Shown here piece after piece: positions 22,001 through 64,000 of a DNA stretch of 64,000 nt. This DNA comes from Opisthorchis felineus (lineage: Eukaryota > Platyhelminthes > Trematoda > Opisthorchiida > Opisthorchiidae): positions 1,164,193-1,228,192 of the forward strand of contig SJOL01008821.1 in NCBI GenBank assembly GCA_004794785.1, written 5' to 3'. Each line of letters opens with the position of its first letter. Position 1 is the first letter of the stretch. The notes beneath the pieces are model-generated. The model made no database searches, was not told the DNA's origin, and worked only from the letters and a program-made list of their open reading frames with translations. The translations under genes were made by a program, and so were the position numbers.

Positions 22001-25000
22001 TAAACGGTCGCAGCCATAGACATACCTCATTTCTATACTTGTCACCGTCGTGTGTTTTTCTTACCTTTTTCACCAATGTCGGTGTGCATGTCATGTTCTT
22101 TCTCGCTCTCTCTTTTCAGTCAATCCTTCAACACAGAAGACTGCTCTAGCTGCACTCAGGCATACTCGCTGGCTAGATGACAATGTCTCACACACTGCGT
22201 AAGTCGCTTTCGATACTATACAGTTAAGCCCACGTCACTTTTGGCGTCTCATTGTGATTAAAGGTATTCCGAAATTTTGTAACTTTGACACAACCTGTTT
22301 GGATCACCACATTAACCACTGACCTGTTGCATCTTCTTCACTTGACAGAGTCAAGGTACTGATTAGAATTATCAAAGACTTTCGTCGACGGTTCAAAGCA
22401 TTTCAGTATCTGAACTCATGGATGATCAACCTTTTGGTAAGTGACTCAGTTATAATGATGGACACGTTCCTGTGAGGAGCTGCTGAGCACTGTTTCATCA
22501 CACACGGTACTTTCCTGCATCCATGTAGTACTCAGCGTCAACGTACTGGACGAAACACAGAATATTCCCTGGGAGTGCGGAACGCTAATAAAACGACCCT
22601 GCGTCCGAGATCATATGGTTAGGACATTAAACCCTTTGAGCCCATAATCCTGCGGGTGCGCTGAGTGATTCTCATTTAGCCGGCAGAACACGACAACTAA
22701 TGGGTGCCGCATAAGCCGTGTTATCGGGTGGATCTATCTCCAAACGGTCAGGTGAAATAGTCGTTCCAACGGCATGCAGTTCACTGCGGTCTAAGTTTGA
22801 GTTAGGTAGAGATGGAACTGGATGATCAGATGATAACACTGGAGCTGAACCGGTCAGGGTGAGTTGTTTTTCGTTTTAGCAGAAACCTGAAACGTACGCT
22901 TCGGACAGAAGACTTGGTGACGGGATCATGGTGTTCGAGAAAGTGTGATAAAGAGGAGGAAACTGCTACACACAGCTTCCAACCGAACAACAAGTGCACC
23001 CACGTGAACAAAGCAGAGTTATCCGTAAAATTGCATAAAAAGCCCCAGTTGTTGGATCCGCTTGCACCCTTATGACACGAACTGTCCTCTTACTCGGCTA
23101 GTTAAGCGCGGTCTTACCCAGCGTGCCTACCTAGTCGCTGACGTTTGACCATGCAGTACACACTCATGCTGTGACATGTACCATGCATGCTTCTCACCGA
23201 CGTTGTCGACCCAATTTTAAGTAGCCTACCAGAAAGCTAAGTGGAGGACTTTTTTTACCAATTATCCCCCCGTTTTTTCATTCCGATTGTCTGTGAGTGA
23301 ACTAGTTCAGTTTACTGACGTGCCGATACAGTACTATATTTTGACAACAAATTCTGAACATCAACTACCTGGCAGATCCTAATCGTGTTTCAGGCTGACC
23401 CTTTTTTTCTCAGATCGATTGTGTCGGGTAGTTGCACCAGAACCTGTTCCAATGACCAGCAGTGTAATATCCGAGTTTTTGTTTGCATGTATTTACAGAC
23501 CAGAGCTAAGATGCAAAGTTTTATCTCTGAGACGTTTCAACTTGACTTTCATGAGCGGAGGCATCCGTTTGTTACTAGATGCTTCCTTTGGGTGTCATGG
23601 CAGCTAGGCACCGAGAGCATGTTACAGCTGAACGATTATTTATCATTATTAGATGCTTAGACTACACACTATTCTCCTTATTCTCAAGTATACCTGCCTT
23701 TTAATGCATTTGCAGTGTGATATAACCAGCCAGTGCTCATTCATTCCTTGAGATGGGGAACAATAGCCTTATTGACAGAGTAATTTACTAACATTCTCGG
23801 CTCGATCAGTCACCATATGTGTGGAAGATTGCGAAAAGTGAAACCGAGAGAGGCATCTGTTCCGTAATTAGCGTGTGGTCAGATTCGATGAGGCTCTCGT
23901 CTTTATTGGGACTCATCAGATGGGCGTACAGGAAGCGGATGCGCGATTGTAGTCACGAGTTTCAGGTGGTTACAGATCAGATTTCACTGCTAGGCCAGCA
24001 CTCACCTTGGATGACAAGCTACTGGGATGAGTGAGCGATATGTTATTCCTATTCAATGGTGCATTTATGCATTTGACCGCCCGGTGGGATCATGGTTGCC
24101 GTTCCGCAATATTCGAGTATTACTTGTGCTGGGCCACATCCCGATATTGCCACCATGGAAACTATCTGGGGCGCGATGACCGGATGGACACATGCACATA
24201 AGTGTTCCATACTACTGATTGCCTCAAGGCAGCTATACGGTGAGCATATCTTCTGTTTTAAGTTAGATGGCGTTTTTCGTATCTGAGGGACTGGGGTCAA
24301 TTTGCGGTCACCTATAGTTTGATGGCACCCGCGCGCCACACGAGCATTCTTGCTGTCTGGACTATATGTAGATAGGATACTGTACTGTTAGATTCTAATT
24401 GGGTGCGTCGTTGTCATCAGCTGAGCGGCAACATGGTTCCATCAAACGTACCAGCTTGTTAGCAATGGTACAAGTGAAGTTCTTGTTTCTGGTTGCGGTA
24501 GGCATTCCCTTCCATTTTTCAAGAATAATAGGTGAAGGCATTCCTTTGTCGACCAACCAGCGAAATTTCCGTCTTTTTCAGGCCCTCCATGTGGTTGTTC
24601 AAAATCCGAGTCACCAACCGCTTCCAGTCAATCAGGCTTTTCGGTATGTGTGAACCTTCTTCCGTGTAAAAATGATGCCTCATTTACTTGCCAATTCTGC
24701 TTGCATCACCTTGGGGCGGAATTTTTATAAGCTTAAAGAACCATGAACATCTTCCATCTTGCTTTCCCCCGTAGACGGTTTCTACAGCTGTTGTCTTCAG
24801 GGATGCTACTTCCTGGAAGCGCTGGTGTGATCGACCCCTGCGAACCGGGTTCTTTACGGCTTCATACCACTATGACTTTAGCGGAACAGGTGAGTTCCAG
24901 ATATTTGAAAACTTCCAACCGAGCATTTTGCCCTGATCTCTTAGTATGTTTTTTTATTCGGTATAATTTAGTTTACTGACAAAAGAACGTGCTGAGTCTG

Positions 25001-27492
25001 CCACTCTGATTGTACCTGTTGATTAATTCAGTTTCCAATCGAAATTTCGTCTTGTAACTGAAGCCAATCTAGGCTAAAAGGCCGAGAATCATTGCACAGC
25101 TGTACGGTGCTTCTCAGCCATTCATCATAGATTAGCTCCACTTACAGAACGAAATGTCACCTGAAAATTACCAGATCTCACACTATCACTTATTCTGTTT
25201 TGTTTTAACTCACTCGCCAAGGCTCAAGTCACTTGTTCCTATCCATTTTCGATTTTTCAAAACGCAACTCCTTATTCAACAATCGAACATTTTCGTTACC
25301 TTAGTGGTCACTGATCACGATAGGTCTCTGTCTAATTATTTGGCTGACAATACAGACCCGGCACTTCCTCCTCGTTTGAAGTTCTCTTTCAAATTTATTC
25401 TGCCTACTTACTATATGTCCGAATGTGGACGTCATGTTCTCGAGGTTTAGTCCAGTTCAGTTTGTCAGCTATAAACCTTTTGATAGTGATATGCCGCCAC
25501 GCTCTCACTAATCTGGGGCTGCAAGAAGAGTTAGGTGGCAGCAACGCATTGGGGGCAACGGACTAACCAGTTTATTGACGCAGAATGCTTCTATGTTTGA
25601 TGCATAATTGGCGTGGGGAGTTGGAGCTCTAAATAGTAATGAATGGGAACCCAAGTACACATAATGTGGACAAACGTCACGATTTGACTCTAACCCGCGA
25701 GCTCTCACTCGCTGGGTGAGTGCTCTGTCAGCTGAGTTATCTTGGACGCTGACACGCACCGCACATACATACTTGGACACTGTGTTGATTCGCCGTACCT
25801 CTGCCGGTCATTGCTATTGGTAATTTTCACAATGGACCAGACTATTATGACCTCCAGACAGCCAACGGACACTGGTTTGAGTTGATGCAGTGGAGCTGAG
25901 GATTTAGACAACTTTGATTAGGAACCTAAATAGTAGTTATTTTAATGCGTTACGATTTTCGTACAGAAACGCGATTGTCTAAGTACCTGGGCCATCTCTC
26001 CCACCACAGCTAGCCTGTGGTATATTCCCTCCCGTAGTTCCCATCCAGGGAGTTCACTGGTGATGCATCAAAGACAACGAATCTGACACTTTTTCATCAA
26101 TGAATCGGTGTTCCCGCTATGTTACACTAAAGCCATCGATTGTGCGGATTATCTTTCGCCTACCGGACTATCCATCATCTCTGAGTTCTCGGAAGAACCT
26201 TTCACTTCGGCCTCTGCTGACCAAACCCAAACGCATTGCGGATGACCTGTCTGTGCTCAACTTCAAACATTGGCAATTTAGCCCTCATTTCCCTTATTGG
26301 ACACAGCTGCTGCGTCAAAGCATAGTCAATTGTCATGTTGGTTAGAAGATAAAAGAACGATTTTTCAGTTCTGCGTGATTTTATTCCCGGTCTAGGTTTC
26401 TTCTTGTTCCAGTTGGGTAATCAATTAACGGGCTGTAAAGACTGGCCTGTTTGGAACAGTCCTCAAACTTTCTGTGGAGATAGACTGACTGGGGCATTTT
26501 CACTTTAACCCCTTGCTGGAGCTTGAGAATAGATTAATTTTCTGCTAGTCCAAGACAAACTGATTTTCAACTACTCACTCAAATAACATTCATGATCTCA
26601 TTAGTCCTCCGGGACTGGTTCAGAAATCTTGGTCAAGTGGGACCGGACAATTTGCCTGTCCGCTTACTCGTAAACCATTTTCGTTTTCAACTACTTATAA
26701 AAATGAGTAGTTAAGGAGAAGCGCGCCTTGTGATCTACAGCAAGTGTGAGCTCGACTGCGTATGGGGGCTTTCACTCGTAACCGAATTCCATCTCATTTC
26801 GATCTATTTCGCAGGACGAACTTTGCTGCGCTGCTCAGACGTTGTTGCGTGCTTTACTCCACGGAGCGTACGAGGTTCTGTTCACGTTTGACGAGTGTGC
26901 TGAAGATGCGAGTTGCGGTACGTTTTCCCACGTTAGATAAATGCGCACTTCTGCGTGAATCAGCCTGAATTTTTACCCTTGAAGTTAATCGGTTTTGATG
27001 GGGCGCACTTCTGACTGCAGTATTGGTGGTGTTCCTCATAGTAATGTCTCACCATTTGATCCATATGCCAATCTCACTTGACTGGATGAGTTTCGCATCG
27101 TATGGGCATAAATTCACTTTGTGAAATGTAGTAGAGTGCATTCTGATGACTGGGTGTTCATAAAATCATGCTCAGACTGATGGTCTCCTGTCCTTTAAAA
27201 CATCCTTCAAATTCTTAACCATGTCTATCGTCGGCAGGGTACGTCTACATTATTCACTTGTGAATTGATGAGCATAATGTTACCTCGTTGAGCTGACCCG
27301 CATCTTTACTGCAGCTCCTCCAGCTTATACACTTATTTTATTCATCGCCTTCCAGACCAACTCCTACGACTTGTCTCTGAGAAAAGCCCTGTTGAAATCA
27401 AGTGGTCGGAACCCGTTGTTACACCACAGGATGAAGCAACAAACGACGCAGACAATACGCTGGATGCTCCAAAAGCTATCACAGTTGCATAA
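16044..27492 (+). CDS. ILF2: Interleukin enhancer-binding factor 2 homologue (NF45), complete gene of nine coding exons
   Basis: NF45 is a nuclear protein with a DZF domain (a catalytically inactive nucleotidyltransferase fold). It pairs with NF90/NF110-type double-stranded RNA-binding proteins to act in transcription, RNA processing and stability. Nine exons join with consistent phases into 1134 nt, or 377 residues; NF45 is usually about 390. The start has the short Arg/Gly-rich N-terminus (MSTRGPRNFRQRG). Hallmarks follow in order: APFVVQLPFDLTIYE, LTTLVNRICEIVDG, IRPVGSFKLGTLLAGHNTAD, ALAALRHTRWLDDN, VKVLIRIIKDFRRRF, NPSHQPLPVNQAFRR, SGMLLPGSAGVIDPCEPG, HTTMTLAEQ, CCAAQTLLRALLHGAYE, and a C-terminal WSEPVVTP tail. 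All introns are GT-AG. Intron 3 (3.65 kb) holds a LINE and a LINE fragment, intron 5 a SINE piece and a hammerhead-like motif, and intron 7 a palindrome. The gene converges on the ferlin gene. Confidence 0.95.
17084..17309 (+). CDS. ILF2: ILF2 coding exon 2
   Basis: The acceptor is TTTTAG at 17083 and the donor GTGAGT at 17310. It encodes APFVVQLPFDLTIYEPQLVN and, further on, GEQQALTTLVNRICEIVDGA, the N-terminal part of the DZF domain. Confidence 0.92.
17575..17645 (+). repeat. tRNA-like SINE head
   Basis: The stretch GAGCTAGCCAGAGAGACATG, then GTCGCGGGTTCGTGTG, has A-box-like and B-box-like (GGGTTCG) phrases at tRNA spacing. It belongs to a different SINE type from copies A and B and lies in ILF2 intron 2. 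Confidence 0.42.
18181..18466 (+). CDS. ILF2: ILF2 coding exon 3
   Basis: It follows the acceptor TTTATCTCAG and ends one base into a codon before GTACGT. It encodes IRPVGSFKLGTLLAGHNTAD and VFVTTTPSNIAKVDADIH. The GS of VGSFKLGT and the Asp in HNTADVV mark the nucleotidyltransferase-like core; the second acidic residue needed for catalysis is absent, as in NF45. Confidence 0.95.
19336..19623 (-). pseudogene. LINE C extreme C-terminus
   Basis: MRWLGHVLRMPVDRLPRRVL, TWQRSIKSITSKLS and GPRDGPHQWLETLSDM form the terminal block of this LINE family. It is shifted in frame relative to the piece at 19657-20136. The same block is seen at 11043-11516 and, partly, at 21490-21672. Confidence 0.85.
19657..20136 (-). 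pseudogene. LINE C RT C-terminal half
   Basis: The open frame of about 160 codons contains CKVLLQDWVGSNPSL, VVDKFAYLGSCISPGG and LQYGSETWTLRAEDVKRLSV, a long-conserved stretch of EEP-type LINE proteins. It is the best-preserved LINE coding piece in the window. Confidence 0.88.
21487..21672 (-). pseudogene. LINE C-terminal fragment in ILF2 intron 3
   Basis: The frame contains GATGAICLPGLGPHDPPCIW and LEIL, a diverged copy of the LINE end block 'C-R-L-P-G-x-G-P-R-D-x-P-x-x-W-L-E-x-L'. Simple CATCAT-type sequence follows on the minus strand near 21395. Confidence 0.58.
22120..22198 (+). CDS. ILF2: ILF2 coding exon 4
   Basis: The acceptor is CTCTTTTCAG and the donor GTAAGT. It encodes NPSTQKTALAALRHTRWLDD and NVSHT. 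Phases 1 in and 2 out match both neighbours. Confidence 0.92.
22349..22436 (+). CDS. ILF2: ILF2 coding exon 5
   Basis: It lies between CTTGACAG and GTAAGT and encodes VKVLIRIIKDFRRRFKAFQY and LNSWMINLL, the helical centre of the DZF domain. Confidence 0.92.
23585..23649 (+). repeat. 5'-truncated SINE copy with 9-bp target-site duplication
   Basis: The stretch CATGGCAGCTAGGCACCGAG, then ACAGCTGAACGATTATTTAT, is the 3' end of the SINE family of copy A. It is flanked by the direct repeat TAGATGCTT (23576-23584 and 23650-23658). It lies in ILF2 intron 5, in sense orientation. Confidence 0.78.
23890..23934 (-). repeat. Partial hammerhead-like motif, schistosome type
   Basis: On the minus strand the sequence reads CTGTACGCCCAT, CTGATGAG, TCCCAATAAAGA, CGAGAG. 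It keeps helix I 5' strand, the CUGAUGA core and helix II in the same order as the schistosome hammerhead (known family: ...GUAC-x-UCC-x-GCUGAUGAGUCCCAAAUAGGACGAAAC). GAAA is GAGA here and I see no matching helix I 3' strand, so it is inactive or partial. Confidence 0.5.
24582..24643 (+). CDS. ILF2: ILF2 coding exon 6
   Basis: It lies between CGTCTTTTTCAG and GTATGT and encodes ALHVVVQNPSHQPLPVNQAF. It ends two bases into the Arg codon completed by exon 7. Confidence 0.92.
24775..24889 (+). CDS. ILF2: ILF2 coding exon 7
   Basis: It lies between TTTCCCCCGTAG and GTGAGT and encodes RFLQLLSSGMLLPGSAGVID, PCEPGSLRLHTTMTLAEQ, one of the most conserved NF45 segments. Confidence 0.95.
25041..25158. 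repeat. Spacer-free 118-bp inverted repeat
   Basis: The arms 25041-25099 and 25100-25158 are reverse complements with 44 of 59 positions matching by my count, centred on CAGCTG with no spacer. A single arm also occurs at 46790-46850 (in a tRNA-like SINE) and, diverged, at 47165-47220. It lies in ILF2 intron 7. Confidence 0.85.
25683..25752 (-). repeat. tRNA-like SINE head
   Basis: The minus strand reads AAGATAACTCAGCTGACAGAG (A-box type) and CGCGGGTTAGAGTC (B box with one change) at tRNA-like spacing. The downstream body to about 25505 is not shared with the other SINEs in the window. Confidence 0.5.
26815..26917 (+). CDS. ILF2: ILF2 coding exon 8
   Basis: It lies between GATCTATTTCGCAG and GTACGT and encodes DELCCAAQTLLRALLHGAYE, VLFTFDECAEDAS, corresponding to the end of the DZF domain. 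Confidence 0.88.
27356..27492 (+). CDS. ILF2: ILF2 coding exon 9 (terminal)
   Basis: It follows the acceptor CGCCTTCCAG. It encodes QLLRLVSEKSPVEIKWSEPV and an acidic tail DEATNDADNT ending ITVA before TAA. The phrase W-x-x-P-V-V-T-P resembles the NF45 tail. The phase fits exon 8. A longer open frame in the same place (27371-27718) is out of phase and was rejected. Confidence 0.8.
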
Positions 27493-30400
27493 ATTCGCGC
27501 ATTTCCGTGTTGTTTATACGGCTCCCACCGTTTTCACATTTTATGTTCGCTCCATTATCCCTCTTCTGGAAGGCAGTTGCTTATACTCTGTTGACTTTGT
27601 TTTGTTTTATGACCTGGTTCATGGAGTTACGGCCTGTTGCTTCTTTATCTTTGAACGACATTTGAGTTTAGTCTTGGAGGATGAGACCATCATTACCATG
27701 CAGGCGCTTTTTTACTAACTGGTCCTCTTGCGTCCGCTCGGCTCACTGCTGAATCCTGTACTTCCTGTGTAAGTTTGGGTTGTTTAGTTAGCTTGAGATG
27801 AGCAGCGAGCAATGGCCTATTACTACTTGTCATCAAACTCGGTTGTACCGGGCTATTTGGGCAGCGTCTGCTTACGGAACTTCCAGTTCCGTGAATTTTG
27901 TAGAATTGGTAACCAAACACTCCCAGTGGAATTAAATGGGCTTGTTACGTCATCAGGTCCAACGCGTCCCTTTGGATTCCTTACTCGAGACGTAGATCAT
28001 GCACGATTCCGGGGCTTGCTTAATTTGACCAGTATCACGCTCTTGCTGTCCTAACTGATAGGCTCTTGACTGAAACAACCGGAACAAGCGCTGGATGGGG
28101 CATGCTACACACACCACACGTTCGGATATGACAGCTTGTGAACTGAGTGTGTTGCTTTATCAGTCGTTTGACGCATTCACCTTGCACGTCACATGATTGA
28201 GTTTCAAGCCTTCTCTTTCCAAGAAAGTGTTCTACAAATTTCATACATTCTGGTCAGAGCACTGTGAAGCGGTGCATCTCTTGGGAGCATCCTAGCATCG
28301 TGTCATACCATCTTTAGATTTCTATCGGGACACCTAAGAGCATTTAGAAACAAAACTAGTACACTACCTGTTTTTCATTGCAGCTTCATACCTGACCGCT
28401 TTTCGGTTACTAAGCGACAGGTTCCATCGAGAAAGCTCAGGTTCCTCATTCTGCCGTTCATTATCTACTCGGGACATTGGAACAAGCTGGCTTAGTGGTT
28501 CACATCTCGCGTACACAGGGGGTGACTCCCACTACGCCATGGTAAGATGTTGAAACGCTCAACTTTGAGCCCTAATCTCCACTTGAGTCATAGTCAGAAG
28601 AGCACACTAATACACCGATTATACAATGGTACACAACTGAGTTGTTGGCTGTTCTGAGAAGATCCTGGAGAAGTATCAGACGAAGTGGTGTATAGTGTGT
28701 TTGAGGTAACATCACAGGCATACAGAACAATGCTACAGGCTGTTCCCCTAATCTTGTTGAAATCATTTCGCACTTGATTGTTTTACGCTAATTGCCTAAA
28801 CTACTTTTCTCGTAAATTCTGTCTTGGTTTTCTGATTGAAACTGCCAACCGAAAATCACCATTTCATCTGCACGGAGTAACACTGTGATGAAGAACAGTG
28901 GTGCTCTTGTACTTTCCCCACGAAATGTGTGATCTGATCTATCCGTGAACCCTATTTCGGATCATAATTGTTCCGTTTATGGGGCGACGCAGTTCTAACA
29001 CGTTCAATCTAGACGCCATCAGTAGAAGAAGTAACTCAAAAGCCTTCTTACAACGGATAACTTTATGCTCACCGTGTCAGCCTGGATTACGTCAACGGTT
29101 TAACAGTGATATACATTCAACCAAAAAAATATCTCTTTCAACAACACTTGATCTGTAACACTCATTTAGGAATTGCTTTACCTAGTCCAAACACCAAAGA
29201 TAGTTTAGAAAGGTAATGAAAGACGAAATCTGTTCCTGTGAGGTCCAGAGGTGATGCTGATATGATGATTGAAATGATGGTACTGACGCTGAGTCCGCCA
29301 AGCCGTTTCGGGGCGGTCAGTATTGTGAGACGCGCTGTCATGGCGATTGATTGGGGTGAACAGCCACCGACACCTGATCAACACACGCGAGTGACTGGAA
29401 GGTATCTGATAGGGCACGTGATATCTTTCATCGGACTAGACGTTGATAATTTTTCGTGCTAACAGGCCCTGGAAAGGGAAGATGGGTATGAGGATTTTTG
29501 GACGATGACGGATTCATTGAATGATTTTCGTCATTTTTATTAGATATCAAAACACAGAACAATGATCGAAATGTACATGCAGACAGGCGAGGCTTTGAAA
29601 CGCGGTTCCACTCATTTCCGGAAGAAGTCCAATGTGACTTAAAAGGTTAGATATTATGGTGTGTATGACAATAATCTTTTATGGACCTAGCCGGCCACAC
29701 TGACAAACTCGCCAAAACTGGAAGTTATGTATTCGAATTTTCACTTCGATTAGGAGCAACACGGCCAATAGATCGAAAGTAGCATTTTCACTATTTGTTC
29801 TGATTTAGACATAATTCAGGGGACAAAGTGCTCGTCAAAATTTATGCGTCGTCTGAGAATCACATCGAGTTAAGATGCGATTGTCAGCCGCATGAGCGCC
29901 AGTATCTTTGGTGTTTCTCAGTACCAACTTGGAGTCTGTACATGCTGTGCCAATGTCACATTGATACTGGGTAAAATCCTATATCCAAATGCTTTCTAAA
30001 GCCTTAATGAAGTTTCATAAATAGGTTTAAAACCGTTTCAACGTTGATGTGACGTCCTGTACCAAGCAGGTGGACTAAAATTGAATTGTTACTGGCAAGT
30101 CATTGTTCCTTGAGATAACTAGTCGGAATGTATTCGGACATCCGTTTAGATTACCTCGCTGTTTGACTGACATACCCAGAACAACAGGTAGACTGATAAA
30201 CACGCAGAGTTAGTCCGACAAGGAAGTTGGTCTTTCAGGTGTTGTTTGGTTAGAGAGCCAGTGCTGAAGACGATTTGGCCGCATTGAATGTCCTCCCAAA
30301 GGTCCTATCCAGTTTTCGGAACAGAATTTCACTAACTGAGTCACCTTTGAAAGGCAAGCGTTAGAGATGTTGCACGAAGAATGTTTGAAAGGTTTGGATT

Positions 30401-31783
30401 GCAAGTGACGGAGATAAAATATCAATCTAAAATTCCCGTGGAAATATTTCCTAATCAGTCAGTCGCTTAGACAATCTGGCTACCGGTAAGCAATCACGGA
30501 GAGTGTAACATTTGTCAAGCTGTGTTCCAACTTGGACCGAATGGTATAGTTAAGATGTAGTCGGATCCAGAAGAGCTCAGCCGTGCTTAGCGGATCCACT
30601 CTCTAACCAGTAGTCAGTTTGTCCGCATAAGTTCTAGGTCTGCTTGAACTCCCTGAGCTGTGCAAACCGACCAGTACGGGTATGATCCTGTGCTGGACAG
30701 CCAAAACTGCCAACCAAGTGGGCACGCGTTTGGTCCCTCTACGCCCACCCGCTGGGTTTTCATGCTCGAGATCCGATTACCTTCTTACCACAATGAGATC
30801 TCTATCCACTAAGACAAACTGAACACCCTAAGAATATGTTATTTGTGTCCTGTAGTACAGGCCAGGGCATTGGTCTGCATGTCGCCCTTAATTAGCACTG
30901 ATGTCTAGGCTGCGAAATCACAGTACCAGAAGATGAATAAAAGTTGGACGCTCTTATATCGCTTCCTTCGGCTAATGGTCCTTTGTTTGGCGAATTCCTA
31001 ATGAGATAACTGAAAAACGGAAGTGCGACAGCTACTTCAGTCGACTATATCAGTCAGCCCTATCGAATGCGGTGTCCCGGTAATTTATCTGACCACCATC
31101 TAGCGAGGCGAGCGTTGTTCTGCATATGCTCTTTGGAAGGGCGCAAACTGCGAGTCAGACAAATTGTGACTTAGTAGGAAGACGTGGACGGGATTACGAA
31201 AAGTTTGGGTGCTAGTTGTTCAATCTGCCTTCTAAGACAGGGTCCCCATGACCCCTTTGCACCTAGCTGAATATGGATAAGTTGGCTAACCGATGTCGGC
31301 GACATTTGTGCTGCCAGTTTCCAATGGAATGTTTTGAGGTGTAGGTACATCAGAGTGATTGTGGTAGGCCAGCAATAAATCCTCTCGCCATCCACTGTTC
31401 GTTTTCTCCGAATTAAGCCCCTAAAGATAACTAGCCGAAAGTTGTGGCTGTACGGCAGTGCTGTACGGAAGTTACTATGTCAACAAACGTTTTGGGCTTT
31501 CGAATCCATGCGATCACCAGAACGAACTCTCAGATAATAAGCTATCTCGTTGGGAATGCAAGCTATCATGCAATCGTTCGTCCAACTTGTTGGAATATTA
31601 ACAGATTATCGACGGCTTTCTATCACTTCTCGTCTATTACTTTTTTTGTAACTGCGCAACACTACAAGCTGTGAAGCCATTAGTACGCTATTCGTGAGCC
31701 AAGTGAAAAGCGTAGTCAGACATTCCACATGAATTTTTCCTCTTTACCGAGGCTCGTTTTTTGTTGGCCACAGTAAAAAGCAC
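27493..31783. other. Intergenic space between convergent ILF2 and ferlin genes
   Basis: No supported gene is seen. It must contain the ILF2 3' untranslated region; a possible ATTAAA signal occurs near 27931. A possible tRNA-like SINE head lies at 30770-30835 (-). Remaining frames are short and without motifs. Confidence 0.5.
30770..30835 (-). repeat. Possible tRNA-like SINE head
   Basis: The minus strand reads CAGTTTGTCTTAGTGGATAGA and GGATCTCGAGC, resembling A and B boxes at tRNA spacing. Both boxes deviate from consensus. Confidence 0.3.
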
Positions 31784-31789
31784 TTTATT
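31784..31789 (-). terminator. Poly(A) signal of the ferlin gene
   Basis: AATAAA on the minus strand lies 28 nt beyond the stop codon (31817-31819) that follows the transmembrane exon. This supports that exon as the last one. Confidence 0.55.
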
Positions 31790-31816
31790 GGATATTTAGT
31801 TAGTAAGTGGAGAACG

Positions 31817-63494
<31,678 letters not shown>

Positions 63495-64000
63495 CTGAAA
63501 AGATGCAAATGCAAAGCTGAAATTGGACTCAACTTGCGATATCCCATGCCGCCTGAATTGCGGATCATTAGGGTACAGCACACGCCTTATCAGACCGTAC
63601 GGTAAACTCTACGATGAATGTGAGGACGTTTTTTATCATCCATATCTACCCCTGGTGCAAGGCCTTTCTCTTCCAATTATACCCAAATCCTCTTAGATTG
63701 TAAGCGATACGAAAATCAAGCACTTCGGCACTTGTTAGTTAAGAATCCGACTGCTGGTCAGTTGTCAGGACAACTCCTAAGGTTGATGATTCTCAAGGAG
63801 GACCTGATACATACCAGATGATGGGCTCTTTTTTTTACGGGCGACTGACAAAAAGCAGAAACAGTCCGTTCGGAAAGAGCACGCTTCGCACCGTGTTGGA
63901 TTCATTAGACAGACATAGAAGGAATTGGTCGCCTGATATGGAGATCCGAAGTTCACACTCATCAACCCAATACCAAGTGGCCGCCGGTTTAATTTGAATA

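Noticed and set aside
27371..27718. 115-codon + strand frame over the last ILF2 exon
   Set aside because: It is in another frame. The frame ending at 27492 fits the phase of exon 8 and gives an NF45-like tail.
28490..28545. Possible tRNA-like head on the + strand
   Set aside because: GGCTTAGTGGTTC resembles an A box, but no B box follows at the right distance.
31606..31668. Possible final ferlin exon (20 codons)
   Set aside because: A CACAG acceptor and correct phase exist, but the encoded tail is not conserved, and the stop plus AATAAA after the anchor exon give a simpler end. Mentioned in findings only.
63495..63606. 5' extension of the DysF exon
   Set aside because: The frame stays open upstream, but a classical acceptor (CATCTTTTCAG) stands at 63495 and the wording upstream is not ferlin-like.
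63839..64000. Open minus-strand frame at the right edge as the next ferlin exon
   Set aside because: It reads ECELRISISGDQFLLCLSNE and similar, which does not match the DysF or Fer regions expected there, and the donor would be a weak CC-GTAAAA. It may be repeat sequence.

Overview
The window is animal nuclear DNA, most likely from a parasitic flatworm (digenean fluke). The sequence shows two intron-rich metazoan genes buried in decayed retrotransposons and tRNA-derived SINEs, plus hammerhead-ribozyme repeats of the kind known from schistosomes and other flukes. The placement within flukes is an inference from this repeat content; I cannot name the species.

Layout. Positions 1-15.9 kb are a graveyard of mobile elements: a CR1/jockey-like LINE tail (1.4-1.6 kb, +), a broken Ty3/Gypsy pol (3.9-6.0 kb, -), a LINE RT piece (6.3-6.6 kb, +), a LINE with EEP endonuclease and RT split by a SINE (8.3-10.7 kb, -), a second LINE tail (10.8-11.5 kb, -), and a 3.55 kb Gypsy-like element (11.66-15.21 kb, -) that jumped into an older SINE, leaving a TGACC duplication on both sides. 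Positions 16.04-27.49 kb (+) hold a complete ILF2/NF45 gene. I resolved nine coding exons; all splice phases agree and the product is 377 residues, close to the usual size of NF45 (about 390). Positions 27.5-31.8 kb are the intergenic space between two convergent genes. Positions 31.8 kb to the right edge (-) hold the 3' half of a dysferlin/myoferlin-type ferlin. Thirteen exons, again phase-consistent, encode 979 residues from the DysF region through four C2 domains to the C-terminal membrane anchor. The N-terminal half lies beyond 64 kb.

The two host genes have unrelated roles: NF45 is a nuclear partner of NF90-type double-stranded RNA-binding proteins, and ferlins are calcium-dependent membrane fusion and repair proteins. 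They share only a convergent arrangement.

The most striking item is a family of hammerhead ribozyme motifs, mostly in the ferlin introns. One copy (39379-39421, +) keeps all core bases, a 6-bp helix I, a 4-bp helix II and a tiny self-complementary helix III (ACCGGU), which suggests action as a dimer. At least five further copies are decayed. Other well-supported structures are three SINE copies with 9-11 bp target-site duplications, a spacer-free 118-bp imperfect palindrome in an ILF2 intron, and a Gypsy RT whose catalytic Asp pair is replaced by Asn-Asn.
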